NCBI GenBank assembly: GCA_030062745.1
Contig: CP099849.1
Coordinates: forward strand, 12,374,144-12,438,143
DNA from: Capitulum mitella
Taxonomy: Eukaryota; Arthropoda; Thecostraca; Pollicipedomorpha; Pollicipedidae
Length of the DNA stretch: 64,000 nucleotides
Direction of reading: 5' to 3'
Shown here piece after piece: positions 49,646-61,735 of the stretch. The notes under the pieces were generated by a model, which searched no databases, was not told the origin of the DNA, and saw nothing but the letters and a program-made list of their open reading frames with translations. Each line of letters begins with the position of its first letter. Position 1 is the first letter of the stretch. Both the position numbers and the translations under genes were made by a program.

Positions 49646-49702
<57 letters not shown>
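49646..49702. repeat. (AT)n microsatellite within hAT copy 1
   Basis: About 57 bp of AT repeats; a homologous tract in copy 2 lies at 54,163-54,212. Confidence 0.97.
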
Positions 49703-49709
<7 letters not shown>

Positions 49710-49910
49710 CATACCTTCCTTAGGACAGTATTTATGTAGGCACCTTTTCCTTAGGAATATATATATATATATATGTAGATAGATAGATGAAGTGGACCAA
49801 ATTCAGTAAGAACGCAAATGCCCGGAGGGGGGGCGGGTCTCGGCCAATACGTCTCGTTCGCAGAATTGCCCCCGCAGTCATTTTTCCCTAAAATAGGCCC
49901 TGTCTCAAGG

Positions 49911-52900
49911 GGTTTGGTGGCACAATGCATAATGCTAGATTTTCGGATTTCAGGGACGGCGGGGCTTCGCGTGACACGCGCTCGAGTCTCCCATAGAGTT
50001 TGCATGCATTTTTTGACGAAATCCGACACATTTTCGAAAAACTTCGAAGCGCGTCGCTTCCGGGCGCCCCAACCGGGCAACAACGGGTCGCACCGACACA
50101 AAACCGGCTGCATTCGACAAGGAATCGATTGGGTAATTGCATCGTATGGAAGAGGCCAAACCGGGACCTGGCGCGTGCTGGCCGCGGGAACACGAAAAAA
50201 TGCCCGTTTTGCAAAGTTTCAAAATGAGGTCATGATCTCGGAAACGGATCAAGACAAGGACTTGACGACACGATGACCAACCACAACAGGGCACCGGCAG
50301 GAAATCATTTACTGGAGTCGATCTAATCCGCCGGACGGGTAGTCGCGGCGCGCGTTCAAAGTGGTTTACACTGTAACTTTGAGCAAAGGCGTCAACGTCT
50401 GACACGAAGTTGGAACCAACGGAAAGGCCATTCTTTTGCCGTTCCGATGATGCCAGATATTAACCAGGAGGCTGCGGTCGCTCCTGCTATGCGACGTCAC
50501 GTGAACCGATGTAGGAGGCGATTTCGCCCATTTTCAAGTGAGCTCGAGACGATTACCAACCGTCGACACGGCGTAATTCCCGACGCCTAACCGCCAGCCC
50601 ATGTAAAACACCGCACGTGGGGACCAGCGCGTTACGCGCAATAGCCACGGGAACACTAAAAAGTCATTTTGCAAGCTTTACAAAAAAAAAAAACTATGAC
50701 TAAATTCAATCTTCAGTTGCAGCGACTCGGCGACTCGGCGACTCGGCGGCCCCACGTCACAAGGAATCATGCATATCATTCCGTAGGGTCGATCTCGCCC
50801 ACCAAACGGGGTTGCCACGGCACGCGCTTAAAGTGGAGATAAATGCGGGGATTTTCGGTTTTCGGTTCCTTTGTGTTTGCACTGTAATTGCAATGGTACG
50901 GAGGGTGAGCTTACTGGTAAAATTAACACCAATAAAAGGAAAGAATTTTCGCTGCCTTGACCCTTCAATAAAATAATCATAATGCACCAAACCTTTACTG
51001 TTGCGCCGCATCAAGTAAATTGGTGCAAGTCGTGATTTTGAGCGAAGTCGACATCTTGCAATGACATCGAGCAAAGACGACATATATACGTGTGACTGAC
51101 GATTGTGGCGATGTCACTAGAAATATACCGTTAAAAAATACCACCACTATGTTCCTCAGTCATTTGTGAACACGTCAGTACATGCCATCTGGTGTCTCTA
51201 GTTGTGGTCGGTTCAAGCAAGGTCTGCATGTCGCGTTTTGCGTGTTTTTCTTGCCAATCATGGTCGAAAACCAGCCTGTCTTGTGCTTAACTGAATATTT
51301 TTTATTCCATTCCGCTCCATTTGACCTTGACGCGACCTCCAATTTTGAGACTTCAGATATGCTACAGAACTGAAAAATGGCGCTGCAAGAGGCATATAGG
51401 ATCGATCAGATATATGCATTGTCAGACATGTATCTGGTAGACAAACAAACACAAACAAGGTCACACAGAGATGGACAGTTATTGGAAGATAGCATGGATG
51501 CAGAATTGGGATAAATTTTGGCATGGAAAAATAAACTCATCGGACCTTAAAACATGACACTGATAACATATTTCCGGATCTTTGTTTCAAAAGGAAGACA
51601 ACACATGAATGGTTCAAGCTACTGGTGTGGAATTCCATACCAAAAACTTTCGTTGGTATGGAAAACTCCATACCAAAGGTACACAAAATTAAGACCCTGG
51701 AAGACAATTACAGATACAGGGAACGAGACGAAGACAAAAAAAGGGGGCAGAGACAGACGGAAACCAGACTGACTGTCAGGGAACAAAGAAAGAGTAAGTG
51801 AATGTAGGGGAGTCTGAGGGACACTGAGGAGACCGGCGGAGATGGACAGAGACGGAACGATGAAAATCGACGGAGACCGATGGAGGGCAGTGGAGACTGG
51901 TCAGGACCAAAATAAACTAACGGAGATCAGCTGAGACCAACAGAGACCGATCGACATCAAACGATATTAAGAGAAACCGAACGACTGACTGGCTGATGGA
52001 GACCAAAGGAGGCCAACAGAGATTAATGGAGGTCGAGCTAGATCGAAGGAGACCAAGCAAAACGGATGGAGATCCAGCGGCACCGAGGAAGACTTGCTGA
52101 CACAGACGGAGACGGAGTGCGAATGGTCTTCATGGAGACTGAGGCTGTGAAAACTGACGAAGACGGAATAGAAAAAAATTGCATCTGTTCAACCAGGGAA
52201 AGCGAAAAAAAGCGGGGATGTGGCAGTAACCGCTTTGTACTCCAGGGCGCTGCATGAAGCAACATTGGTTGAAAACAGGCGTGGAAAAAGATTCTGATCG
52301 AAGCGCACTGCGCTCTTTTCCGTGACATTTAAACAGACAGTGTGAAGCACTGTGCTCAAAACGAGCGTGCGTCCGAGCGCGAAGTGCGAGGACATACGGA
52401 CAGACCAAACGGCCGAAGGCAGTTTTTTTCATGGAAGCTGGCAGCGCGGTTGTAAAACAGCACTATGAGCAGTTTGAACCAGACTGAAGCGCGCAGCGCG
52501 ATTGTCGAACGGTGCTGGCGTGAGAGTTTTGCGGAAACCAGACTACCGAAGTTTGGTTCAACAAAACGAACATGTCTGTTGGCAATGAAGCGTGCAATGC
52601 GATCCTGGGGCAGTCCCGCGATCAGTTCGATCAGCTTTTCGGCCGAAACTTGATTCTAACGCAAAATTTGTACGCGCAAAGGGTTTTAAATGCGCAGAGT
52701 TGCAAGCGGCCAAAAAAGCGATCGGTGCGTCCGAGAAACGCACGTCCCTTGTGGCGCACATGGGGATCTAGGAGGTCGCGTGTTGGGGGTACTTGAGCGG
52801 GGGCAAGCCGGCAAAAAGCCGTCGGCTGGCGCCTTTATATCTGTGGGCCCGCCAGGCGGATTCTTTGTATTTTTGTGCGATCAGTTTTACCTCGCTGACG

Positions 52901-54042
52901 ATCGCAGCAGTCAATGAAAATGAACCAGTCATATCGGGATACTGTAGAATCGTCATAAGCATAAAGATCACTTTTTGGTGATATTTTGTCCTAACCTTCT
53001 TGCTCATTTACGCCGATCACACTGCTGCTCATGGAATTTGTTTGTCTGACGTTCTTTGTTGTATAAAAAGACAGCTGTGCACCCATTTTTGTTTTCTTCT
53101 TTTTTTACGGACATCTGCCTCACCACAGACTGATACTGCTCACAGTCTCTGCCTGAAACGTTTCAAAGACATGGTCGGGCGTGAGTTGCTGGCAAAACAC
53201 CGTTTTCACTGGAGAGGGGGATTTCGCTGTGTATTGGGGGAGATTTGGCCATCATTGGTGGGGATTCCCCTTCCTCCCCAGTCAAGATGTTAAAATAGAC
53301 CCTGGTCATACGGTACAGTTATGTCTGCCAATGACCCAAGAAACGTATTGGTGCGTATCGGAACTTCAGAATTGCTGAACCAGTCCTACAATGTCAAAAG
53401 CGAACGGAGAAAGGTCGAACATTCAGTTTACCAAGGTAAATGACCTGGGCATTTCGGGAAAAATCGAGATAACGGAATTTTCTATTTGCCATGTTCTATC
53501 AATATGCAAAGTTTCATGTAAGTCAATACAGTTCACAAAAGTTTGTCTTTTTTTTACTTTAATTTTGTGGAAAATGGTCTTATTTGATCTGCTCCAGGTC
53601 AATGACCTAAGGTGCCTCTGGGTTTGTAAATTGGCGTGAGGTGTAAAAATGATGCTTGGAAATGTAAGTTTAGTATCTCTACGCCGTTTCATATTCTTTT
53701 TTTTTTGCTAGCCTCAGAAAATCTGAGGAGGTTCTCATTAAAACCCCTCCCCCGACCCAGCGAAGGTTAGAACGGAAAGTGGTAGCATTCCTTGTAAATG
53801 AAGAATAAATCCAGCATATTCTGGACGTTTAATGCTCATGCCCTTTCTGCGGGGCAGGACACTGCTGACATGGCTTGACTTGAACGCTGCAAAGAGGCTG
53901 CTTCACAGTACAGTACCTACGTGATCACCACCATGGTGAGCAAGATTCTTGTTAAGTGGTTGACACTGTGGGATAAGCTAAAAAACAGTATGATTTCAAT
54001 ATGTATCAAACTCTTTCACAGGCGGATTCATAAAAAAGTAGT
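49911..54042. other. Intron DNA between the hAT copies, no gene
   Basis: Two diverged direct repeats (about 50,000-50,380 and 50,580-50,850, sharing GGGAACAC and GGTCGATCT words) and a purine-rich minisatellite. No exon or recognised element. Confidence 0.4.
51820..52115. repeat. Purine-rich degenerate minisatellite (GGAGACCRA-like)
   Basis: About 300 bp of 10-12-bp units related to GGAGACCGA, strongly purine-biased on the plus strand. Units are diverged. Confidence 0.75.
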
Positions 54043-54159
54043 GTGTCTGACAGGGCCTATTTTAAGGAAAAATGACTGCGGGGGCAATTCTGCGAACGAG
54101 ACGCATTGGCTGAGACCACCCCCCCCCCCCGGGCATTTGTGTTAATGAATTCTGTCCAC

Positions 54160-54162
<3 letters not shown>

Positions 54163-54212
<50 letters not shown>
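54163..54212. repeat. (AT)n microsatellite within hAT copy 2
   Basis: Homologous to the tract at 49,646-49,702, so it was part of the element before the copies moved here. Confidence 0.95.
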
Positions 54213-54214
<2 letters not shown>

Positions 54215-54326
54215 TTAAGGAAAGGACATATATCTATATAAATGTTTTCCTAAGGAAGGCATATATATTTATATATAAGGGCGAATTACGATGAACAATT
54301 CCACAGCGCTCTGTCATTAACTGATA

Positions 54327-56059
54327 GGGGAGACCGGGGTAAAATGTTGCATTTTTTACCTTTTCGATCCTGGAACGAAAATATTTCGGGTTGGAGAACA
54401 TTTTCTCGGGTTTTCACAAACTCTGATATTTTGCCTTTGTAGCGGATATGAAAAGATCCCGAAATAACGACTTTAAGGTATCGAAATTAATGTTTCAAAA
54501 AGTCACTTCAGCTGTTACAATTAACCCCAGGTACGGGGTAAATTGTAACAGCACCTAGGGTCAAATGTGACATGTTAGCGAATGGTGTAGTGGTGTAGTG
54601 AAAGCCACTTTTGTCGAAAACGGCCTTTATTGAACAACATTGTCTCTTACATCCTGAGCCTTTCCTGGATTAAAATCGCAGCTCCAATACAAAAATACGA
54701 CTTCGCAACGGCGTAAAGCTCAAGTACTCCAGCAGCTTTTCCTGAATTAAATAACAGCTCTACCTTTATCAGGCCAAAAACCGACGCTTCATCAAAAGCA
54801 GAAGACTTCTTCATCATCACTGCAATTTTCCCTGCGTGCTGTCTTCCGAGCCCACTCCCCACCAGCCGTCGTCTTCTTCTCTTCATGCTTGTCCTCGTCA
54901 AGATTGAGCTTTCTCGATGCTTGTTTGCAATCCTTTCGACTCTCTTTTAGCTCTATCGCTCTCTTTTCTGGAGTGTCAGTCAGAATTGCAGCCTTCCGGT
55001 TTCGACTCGCACGGCTGTTTTTTCTTGGACCTGCCTTGGGTAACGGCCGAATCGCTTCACGGGTGAGCTGCTTCGAGACGATCCCCAATGGACAAGATTG
55101 TCCGATCCCCGATGGACCAGGCTTGTCGATCCCCAATGTATCAGCCCCTGCAGGAATGATGCATGATATATATCATCCATGATGCATGGATATAGTAATG
55201 TATTTTCATTGTAACATTCAGAGGAAGACAAATTAAACTATATACAAATGTCCCATACTTTCCCCAGAAATATCCAAATGAAGTCAAACCAGAATTATTT
55301 AATCAATAAAATAATCAATAAATAAAATAGTAAAGTATCTTAATAAATCCGCTGTGAAGGTGAAACATATACGGTAAGACGAGGTGACTAGCCGCCAAGA
55401 ACGTAACCACGTCTTAAAATTAAAACTGATAAAACAGCACCTAAGAGGTAAATCAGGGACTGGTGACAATAACACCGTAAGTATGATTTTTGAATGATAT
55501 TGATATTGAATTTGGGGACAAAATTGCATGTTGATTAATTGGACGGGGCATGTTTCCATAGCCTCCGCCCCCAGTGGTTACATTTATGCCAAGTGCATTG
55601 ATATTTTACATAAATTTAGGTTTAATTGTCTGGCCATAGGGGTCAATTGTAACACTGTTACATTTGATCCCAGCAAAAATGTCACAATTGTCCCCGACAC
55701 GCCACGCCATCTTTCAGACAAAAATGACGCAAAACAAGGCGGCGTGGGCGGCAACTAATGCACTTATTTTTTGACCAGGTACCCCCACCCACCCCACACA
55801 AACTCTTAAACCCGTGTCTAGTAAGATACGTGAATGAGCTGATCATATTAAAAAATAAACAAAGTTACAATACACTGTAAAAAACACAATTGTGAAGAGC
55901 ACAATTGACTCACCCGCCGCACCGGCCTGAAACCCCGTGAGGAAAAGGAACAGCTTACTGCGCATGTCCAGTAGTGCCTCCAGCGTCATCCATTTGTAAG
56001 TTTCGAAGTTAAAGCGTCTGTTACAATTGCCCCGTGTTACATTTGACCCCGGTCTCCCC
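54327..56059. mobile_element. pogo-like element with TA target duplication, internally deleted
   Basis: 1,733 bp with inverted ends GGGGAGACCGGGGTAAAATG and, at the other end inverted, GGGGAGACCGGGGTCAAATG. It is flanked by TA on both sides. hAT copy 1 gives the empty site (ACTGATATATATTTTGGAGG, inverted). The TA duplication and a minus-strand frame resembling the tail of pogo/Tigger transposases place it in the Tc1/mariner superfamily. It is too short for a full transposase. Confidence 0.85.
54792..55136 (-). pseudogene. pogo-like transposase C-terminal fragment
   Basis: 115-codon frame with IRPLPKAGPRKNSR and KAAILTDTPEKRAIELKES, then a basic Lys/Glu-rich stretch and an acidic DDEEVFCF end. 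The P-x-P-K-A-G-P-R-K and I-L-T-D-T-P-E-K words recur in the C-terminal part of pogo-type transposases after the DDE domain. The DNA-binding and DDE domains are missing, so it is a remnant. Confidence 0.65.
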
Positions 56060-57677
56060 TATGTCTCTGGAGGAAATCATGTGTGCAAAATATGGCCTTG
56101 GTCCAGCACTCTTAAGCACTTTCACACGAAGACTGTATGTCGTTTGTGCTGGATTTTATTTTATTTCAATGAAATTCGCGCCGGCTTTTGTGCATTCCGA
56201 GCCCATTAAATTCAAAGAACACCATTTCATTTATCGCCAGTAAGAACTCATTCTCCATGGACTTGTGATCCCTGGGAGATTCGTTCAGGGAGAGATGTGT
56301 CTGAAATGCCCCCAAACGTGTTTTGTGCTTCAGTTTTTTAAACCAAGCGCACGATATGCATAAAATGCACATCATAGTACTCCTTTTGACACACTGGATC
56401 GAAAGACACTTCGCATTCTGTCTCAGGTCATAGGTCACTGACCCTGTCGGCAGCAGTGTGGCTTAGGTGGGAATGATACTTCAGTCCTCTTAGTGGTCTC
56501 GGGGTTCTGGCGACGATGCTGTTCGACGACTTGCAGCAGGTACTGCTTTTGCCCTTCATCCTTCGTCAGTACCTTGTTGTATACTTGGATAAGAGCCGCA
56601 GCTCGTTCGGCGAAGTCGCTAACTACTGCGATCCCGCACAGGACTTCCTTAGCGTTCGTGAAGCCAGGTGCTGTCTCCCAATCAGCGGCATCGGCGGCAA
56701 AGAAGTCCATGTTGATGCCGTAGGCTTTCAGGTTGCCCACCGACTTTGCGGTAATGAAGTCGACGATGATCTTCCTGAGACGAGAACCTTCTTTTCTGCG
56801 AGATCCACCTGCGTTCGCTGGGAGGACTCTACGATCCCTGTTCCTGGAGTGCCGCGATCATCCTCCTCTTCATCTCACACGGCACGCCTTCGTCGAAGAA
56901 CGACACACCAGCCAGTTCTTCGCTGGGGCACCATAATAGGTGATTGTTATAATAAATCATATGTCGACTATAATGTCATAATAGATAATAGGTGATCGGC
57001 AAACTCCTTGGAGATCCCCTTCGAAATTTCAGCATTCACATCAGGCTTTGCAGAACGGTCAGGTCGTGCACGGAAGCGCTGACCGCCGATGAAGAGCAGA
57101 ACCATGCACTGACGTACAAAACAACCATGAAAGAGACGAAGCGTTTGAGTGCTCCCAAATCACTGAGAGTCACGGAGAACTGATGGCAAAGCAAGAAGAT
57201 CTTGATCCCGCAGATTATGCGCCCCATCCATCTGGCGCGATGGAACCATCTATCTGGCACGTTGGAGAGCACCTGGCTGGGGAACTTGATTCCCCGTGGA
57301 GGCTCTTGACCAAAGGGGATAATCGAGACCTCAAAGAACGACGATAATCATCGCTAGGCTGGATTTCGGCGAGCTTCTCACGGCAGAAGGCGACGAAACG
57401 ATCATTAGAAGAGAAAAACGTCTCGGCCACTGCTGGCTCCAGGTCTTCATACACCATAGGTTCAAACTTGTTCCAATCAATGAGCCTCCATCTCTTCTCG
57501 AAGCTCTTGAACAAGGAGATCGCGGTCCCGAGGACGAACCGAAGCGCGTGGAGAAAGCCGCCTCTGCCACCAGTTCGACGATATGATGACGACAAGCAAA
57601 GTGAAAAGGCCGTCACTCAAGCCTCTGCTGAAGAAGCGTGTTTGCTCCCACAACTTGTCCAGTATTGCTGGAGGTGG

Positions 57678-57740
57678 TTGGGCGCCGAATGACCCTGCAG
57701 TCGGTGCGCCCCTAAGCCCCAATAACCAACCAACCAACCA
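57678..57740 (+). mobile_element. 5'-truncated SINE-like retroposon
   Basis: 63-bp insert ending in AATAACCAACCAACCAACCA and flanked by an 11-bp target duplication GCTGGAGGTGG (57,667-57,677 and 57,741-57,751). hAT copy 1 has a single GCTGGAGGTGG at this site. A short body, a simple-repeat tail and a target duplication longer than 10 bp fit LINE-driven retroposition of a SINE fragment. Confidence 0.75.
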
Positions 57741-58499
57741 GCTGGAGGTGGTGTCGAAGCTCATGCCGACGACGTTGTCCGAAACCTCTCAGTCTTCCAG
57801 ACAAAGCGCGACAACGTTGGCTGGCGTTGCTCAGGCTCTACTTGCAACTTCTAAACACCGAAGAGCTTGGCGGCACTTCTTGGACCGGTCACAATGACAG
57901 AGTCGATCCACCTTTTCCTTTCCATCGTCAGTAACAGTTTGCCGTCCCAGTGGACCACCAGGTTGGGTGGCGCGGGGAAAGAATGCTAGATTTCGTCCGC
58001 AATGGCTTTCCTCTGCGATCTACGTGCGCGCCTGCCCGAGCTTCTGTGATCGCCAGTTCAGAGGAGTCGTGGCCGAGAACCGAAGCCGTCGCCGATAGGA
58101 AGTGAATTGCAGAGCGTTCATTGAGCTTGGTCCGATCGAGGGCTGCTGCCTGACCAGGAGTGGCGATGTTCTTGGCTCTCCTGCAGGACCGCTTCGAAGG
58201 CATGGCCATGGGTTGCGGGTCATCCTGATCTGTCAGTTGTGTGTTGTCGGTAGGCGAGTATTCCAGCTGGGCAGTTGCCTCATGCTCGGTCTGCTGTTTA
58301 ATCTAACGGTGGGCCCTTTAAAGCTTCGGCCTACTGTTGTCGTTGAAGAGCTCGCTCCTCCTTCTCAGAAGGGAACTTATCGAATACCACCATGACGCCT
58401 CGGCGACCTGGCTCCCCTTGGGCCTAAAGAATGTGTTTATCCTCTTGGTTTTGATGATCTTAATGGTGCCGACAAGGGCAAGGTCAAAAAGATTGTTAA

Positions 58500-59709
58500 C
58501 CCTATTCCCGTCAGGGGGGGGGGGCGGAATCCGCCTCCCTCGGGTTTTTTGCTTGCCGATTCCAGGCTTTTTAACGCAGCTTCACGAAACTTGGTGACTT
58601 TTCCTAGCTATTCCTTCTACGCGCCGTGACAAAATTTCAAAATTCTATTTCGCTCAGGGGCGGAGCCAGGCAACGTTTTTGGGAGGCACCTCATGCCATT
58701 TTTGGCCATGTTGAGGGTAAAAGAAAAATGCCTGCCAAAAACAGAGTTTTTAAGATAGAACTTAAAACTTTATATGAATGTATAGCTAAATAGTTTGGCA
58801 ATGTGCATATGTAATTTTGTTTATCTGAGGTCAATTTACAAGGTCAGGTTAAGGTCAAAAGTTAAAATTTGTTTTTTCACAATAATTTCGGCGCCGTTTT
58901 CTCAAATGCCAAACCCGGAACAAATATGACGTAGAAGGGTGCCTTCTACTTGTGTACCAAGTTTCAGCTCGATATCAGGTCGGGTCACGGAGCTATGATC
59001 TAAAATGTCAGTGCGCGTACCCTAAATCGCAAAAGCCAAAAAATGAATTTTTTGGAATAGAGTGAATTCAATCGATTAAAAACGTTTACAGATAATCTTG
59101 AATGCACACGACATCATTCCAGGTGACCCCAAGGTCACTGGAGGTCATTTAAGGTCAAAGGTCACAAGTTGATCTGAAGAACGTGTGACCATGACAGTTC
59201 CCCCTTTTTTATGTCCCTGGCACCGCCTATGCTAACATTATACAAACATTGTAATGCGGTTTGTACTTCTTTAGCATAACATGACTAGCAGAAGCTAAAA
59301 AAGTGTTTTGGCCTCTTTTGTTCATTCAGTTATTAGAAAACTAATCCCCCTATTTTTAAAACCCTGTGAACGCCCATGAATTTTTTTCAAAATTTCAAAT
59401 TTGCATACCCATGGTAAAAGCCCTATCCATAATCTCTCGATTCATGCCAGTTTCATCGAAATCGGTCCATAAACAACGGAGTTATAAGAAGTCAAAAGTA
59501 TCCCCCATTTTGACCTTTTTGCCCCCCTGTATCCACAAATTTCGAAATTTTGAAAATTTCTTTTTATAAAAATGTAGTTCACGTCACGGCAAATCGATTG
59601 CCGTTTGTTGCGATGAAATCGGATAAGCAGTTCTTGAGATCTCAGGGGGGGCCGAATCCGCCCCCCCTGCCGGGAATCGGCCATACCGTCTAGCCCTCCG
59701 GGAATAGGG
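58500..59709. mobile_element. TTAA-flanked non-autonomous element, family A copy 2 (nested)
   Basis: 1,210 bp, perfect TTAA at both sides (58,496-58,499 and 59,710-59,713), ends CCCTATTCCCG and CGGGAATAGGG. It interrupts the transposase gene of hAT copy 2; copy 1 is uninterrupted at about 47,210. Close sister of 29,252-30,459 in the same orientation. No coding capacity; piggyBac type. Confidence 0.92.
59132..59164 (+). promoter_or_regulatory. Cluster of four AGGTCA half-sites (second element copy)
   Basis: AGGTCA at 59,132, 59,142, 59,152 and 59,159, the same spacing as in the copy at 29,878-29,910, including the perfect DR1. Confidence 0.5.
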
Positions 59710-61271
59710 TTAAGGTTGTCCCTAAATCCATTCTTCTTGTCAATTTCCGGGGTGAACCTCCAGAATTTGTCTTTGGTACTGGTCAAGCTTCCTGTTGAGC
59801 TTCTTTATCACGTTCCGCGCCAGTGCAGTGAGAATACCGGCTTTGTTTCACACCTTCATCATTTCGCGGACGATCTGTGTTTTGACCTACCTCTGGGTAA
59901 GCCTATCCACACGGTGGGACTGAAAATATTGCTGCTGCACTTCTCCCCGCGAAGGCAGTTCTGAGCACCGGTCAACCAAAATTCGTTTTTTTTTTCTCGT
60001 GGTGCAGCCATAGTGGCACAGACTTCCGTTATAAAAGGTACTTTCTGCATTGATGCAAGTGGTCCTTAAACATCCTGACGTCTAAGAACGCGCGGGAAAT
60101 TGCCAGACCGGCACCGTGGGTTACCGTGGCATGGCAAGGCGTGGTACTTCAAATATATAAGTCACAGTCTGCAAACGATGGCCAGAATATTGGCGAGATG
60201 TTGCGGCAGGTTTGATTCTTCCCTAAATGAGACAGTAGGTTGCCTGTCCGGGATAGTTTCTGTTGATCTAATCTATCCCCAAAATACATTTTCTCACCGA
60301 ATTTTGGTCATATGTTTTTCAACACTGCGCAGAAGTGTAAAAGCTGTCCCAACACAGGCAGAACAAACTTCTCCATTTCCAGGTTATCGGCCCCAAAATA
60401 AAAAAGTCACCTCAGATTGAAACATTCGCCTTAGGCCCGCCTCAGTGAGATATCATCAACATTTGTCATTATCTGCAGTCTGGGCCATGCCATGTTCGTT
60501 AAGCAGATGAAGCATGCTCATGGGATGCTCAAACCCATGCACTAGGAGCAGCAAGATTGACGGTTTTAATAATGACTGATTAAGTTTCCGTTTTCCTCGC
60601 GTAAAACTCGGGTTTAACCGCCTAGTTCAATGAAGTTCTACCAATCAGGTACTGGGATTTTAGTAGGGTTTTCAGATCAGGATGATTGGTGATAACTACA
60701 GCACTGCTGGACTGTTACTGCATTCATATAAACCTTATCTCACCATAGCGAAACCGCCCTGCGCACCAGCTCGCCCTTCAGTTTTCTTGCGCTTGAACAC
60801 ATCAAAGATGGTTATCATCATTTTTAACGTGCTTACGATGCAATGAAACGCCTTGGCCGCTCACCAGACAATCGCGGCATCGGGTGCCGACGTACTAATT
60901 ACGAAACACGTTCGCCAGCGGTCACTAGGTGTGCCTGCATTACGTATTATAAAGTGATGCTTCTAAGTGTGCTCTCACATTACTCAGTGATTCAACACAT
61001 CCTTCGTTGATAAGATGCTGCTTTGCGAGCGCAGCGCTTTATGGAATACCTTCCTGGGTACGCTAGTACACCTGGCTGTTTTTTCTTTGCATGGGCAAAG
61101 GATCTTGACTGGGGGGGCAAAGTGTCCGACTGGGGGGGAATTTGCCCCCCCAGTTAACATGTTAAAATAGGCCCTGGTGTCTGACCCAAGAAGCACATCC
61201 ATGTTTGCATTCTCTTTTCGTGGTTGTCGGTGACAACTTTCCGTCCCACCAGTGGTGATGATCCCCCTCAC

Positions 61272-61394
61272 CTGTCACATGGTGACAGGTGCCTCCGTTC
61301 AGGCAGACACACAGCTGGTTGCAGCCGTCACCATACGTGCCCGCTGGGCACGGCAGGCTGCACAGAGGCCCCGTGTACCCCAGCGGGCAGTCGC
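61272..61394 (-). CDS. MEGF6-like EGF-repeat protein, exon C
   Basis: 123-nt exon, phase 1 at both ends. Acceptor ttcaccgccag before GC GAC TGC; donor ACAG before GTGAGG. It encodes [21 protein letters not shown] and the start of a laminin-type EGF repeat, [14 protein letters not shown], completed by exon D. It is the first laminin-type unit after the two calcium-binding EGF domains; that order is the one seen in MEGF6-type proteins. Confidence 0.88.
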
Positions 61395-61596
61395 CTGGCG
61401 GTGAAATGCCGAACTAATGCAGATAACAGTCTCGGGAACAGAAGGGAGTGGCGTTGGCGACGAACGTGGCCAATGTGCGATGTTAATTTCCGTGACATTT
61501 ATGACCATTTCGACGTTTTCAAAACATCTCAACCTGAGCGCAGAATGCAAAAAAGCAGGCCGCCACGCGATGAGGAGCCTGTGACGGCCGTTTTAC

Positions 61597-61735
61597 CTGG
61601 CGCCGGCAGTTGCGGTGCCCTCAGCCGGGCGTCGTCGGCTGCGGACGGTCCGTCGCCCTGCACCTGGGACGTCCGACCCAGCTCCGGGGACAGGCCGTCG
61701 TCCAGCCCTCCTGGAACGACTGGAGACACCCGCCG
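61597..61735 (-). pseudogene. Possible decayed EGF exon in intron B-C
   Basis: GC-rich block with an acceptor-like gggctgtacag and a donor-like GCCAG before GTAAAA. One frame reads CLQSFQEGWTTACPRSWVGR followed by PRC, reminiscent of the second half of an EGF repeat, but it meets a stop and its phases fit neither neighbour. Borders are approximate. Confidence 0.25.

Larger units (their letters stand above)
45724..49902 (+). mobile_element. hAT-like DNA transposon, copy 1
   Basis: 4,179-bp complete element. It starts CAGGGCCTATTTTA and ends TAAAATAGGCCCTG, and is flanked by a perfect 8-bp target duplication TCTCAAGG (45,716-45,723 and 49,903-49,910). The 8-bp duplication and the CAGGG terminus point to the hAT superfamily. 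The coding region (about 47.0-49.2 kb) is on the plus strand, antisense to the host gene. A (AT)n tract near the right end (49,646-49,702) is also present in copy 2. It lies in intron C-D of the EGF gene. Confidence 0.92.
56435..59786 (-). pseudogene. Broken transposase gene of hAT-like copy 2
   Basis: Minus-strand counterpart of the copy 1 gene, read from about 59.8 down to 56.4 kb. The C-terminal AVVSDFAERAAALIQVYNK is at 56,435-56,740, the large C-terminal piece at 57,036-57,616, and the GMSFDTTS motif near 57,764 is cut by the SINE-like insert. The N-terminal part is split by the TTAA element at 58,500-59,709. Frameshifts and stops add to the insertions, so it is inactive. Confidence 0.75.
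54051..61176 (-). mobile_element. hAT-like DNA transposon, copy 2 (inverted, with three nested insertions)
   Basis: 7,126 bp from CAGGGCCTATTTTA to TAAAATAGGCCCTG, with its own perfect 8-bp target duplication GTGTCTGA (54,043-54,050 and 61,177-61,184). It is an inverted, closely similar copy of 45,724-49,902. Subtracting a pogo-like element (54,327-56,059), a SINE-like insert (57,678-57,740) and a TTAA element (58,500-59,709), with their target duplications, leaves about 4.1 kb, the length of copy 1. The different target duplications show two separate transposition events, not an inverted duplication. Confidence 0.92.
44357..61271 (-). other. 16.9-kb intron C-D holding two inverted hAT elements
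   Basis: Both flanking exons are in phase 1 and no coding exon is needed between them. About two thirds of the intron is the two hAT-like transposons; the rest includes a family C repeat, a purine-rich minisatellite and unassigned DNA. Confidence 0.8.

Noticed and set aside
45724-61176. A single large inverted duplication instead of two transposons
   Set aside because: Each copy has its own different 8-bp target duplication, so they inserted separately.
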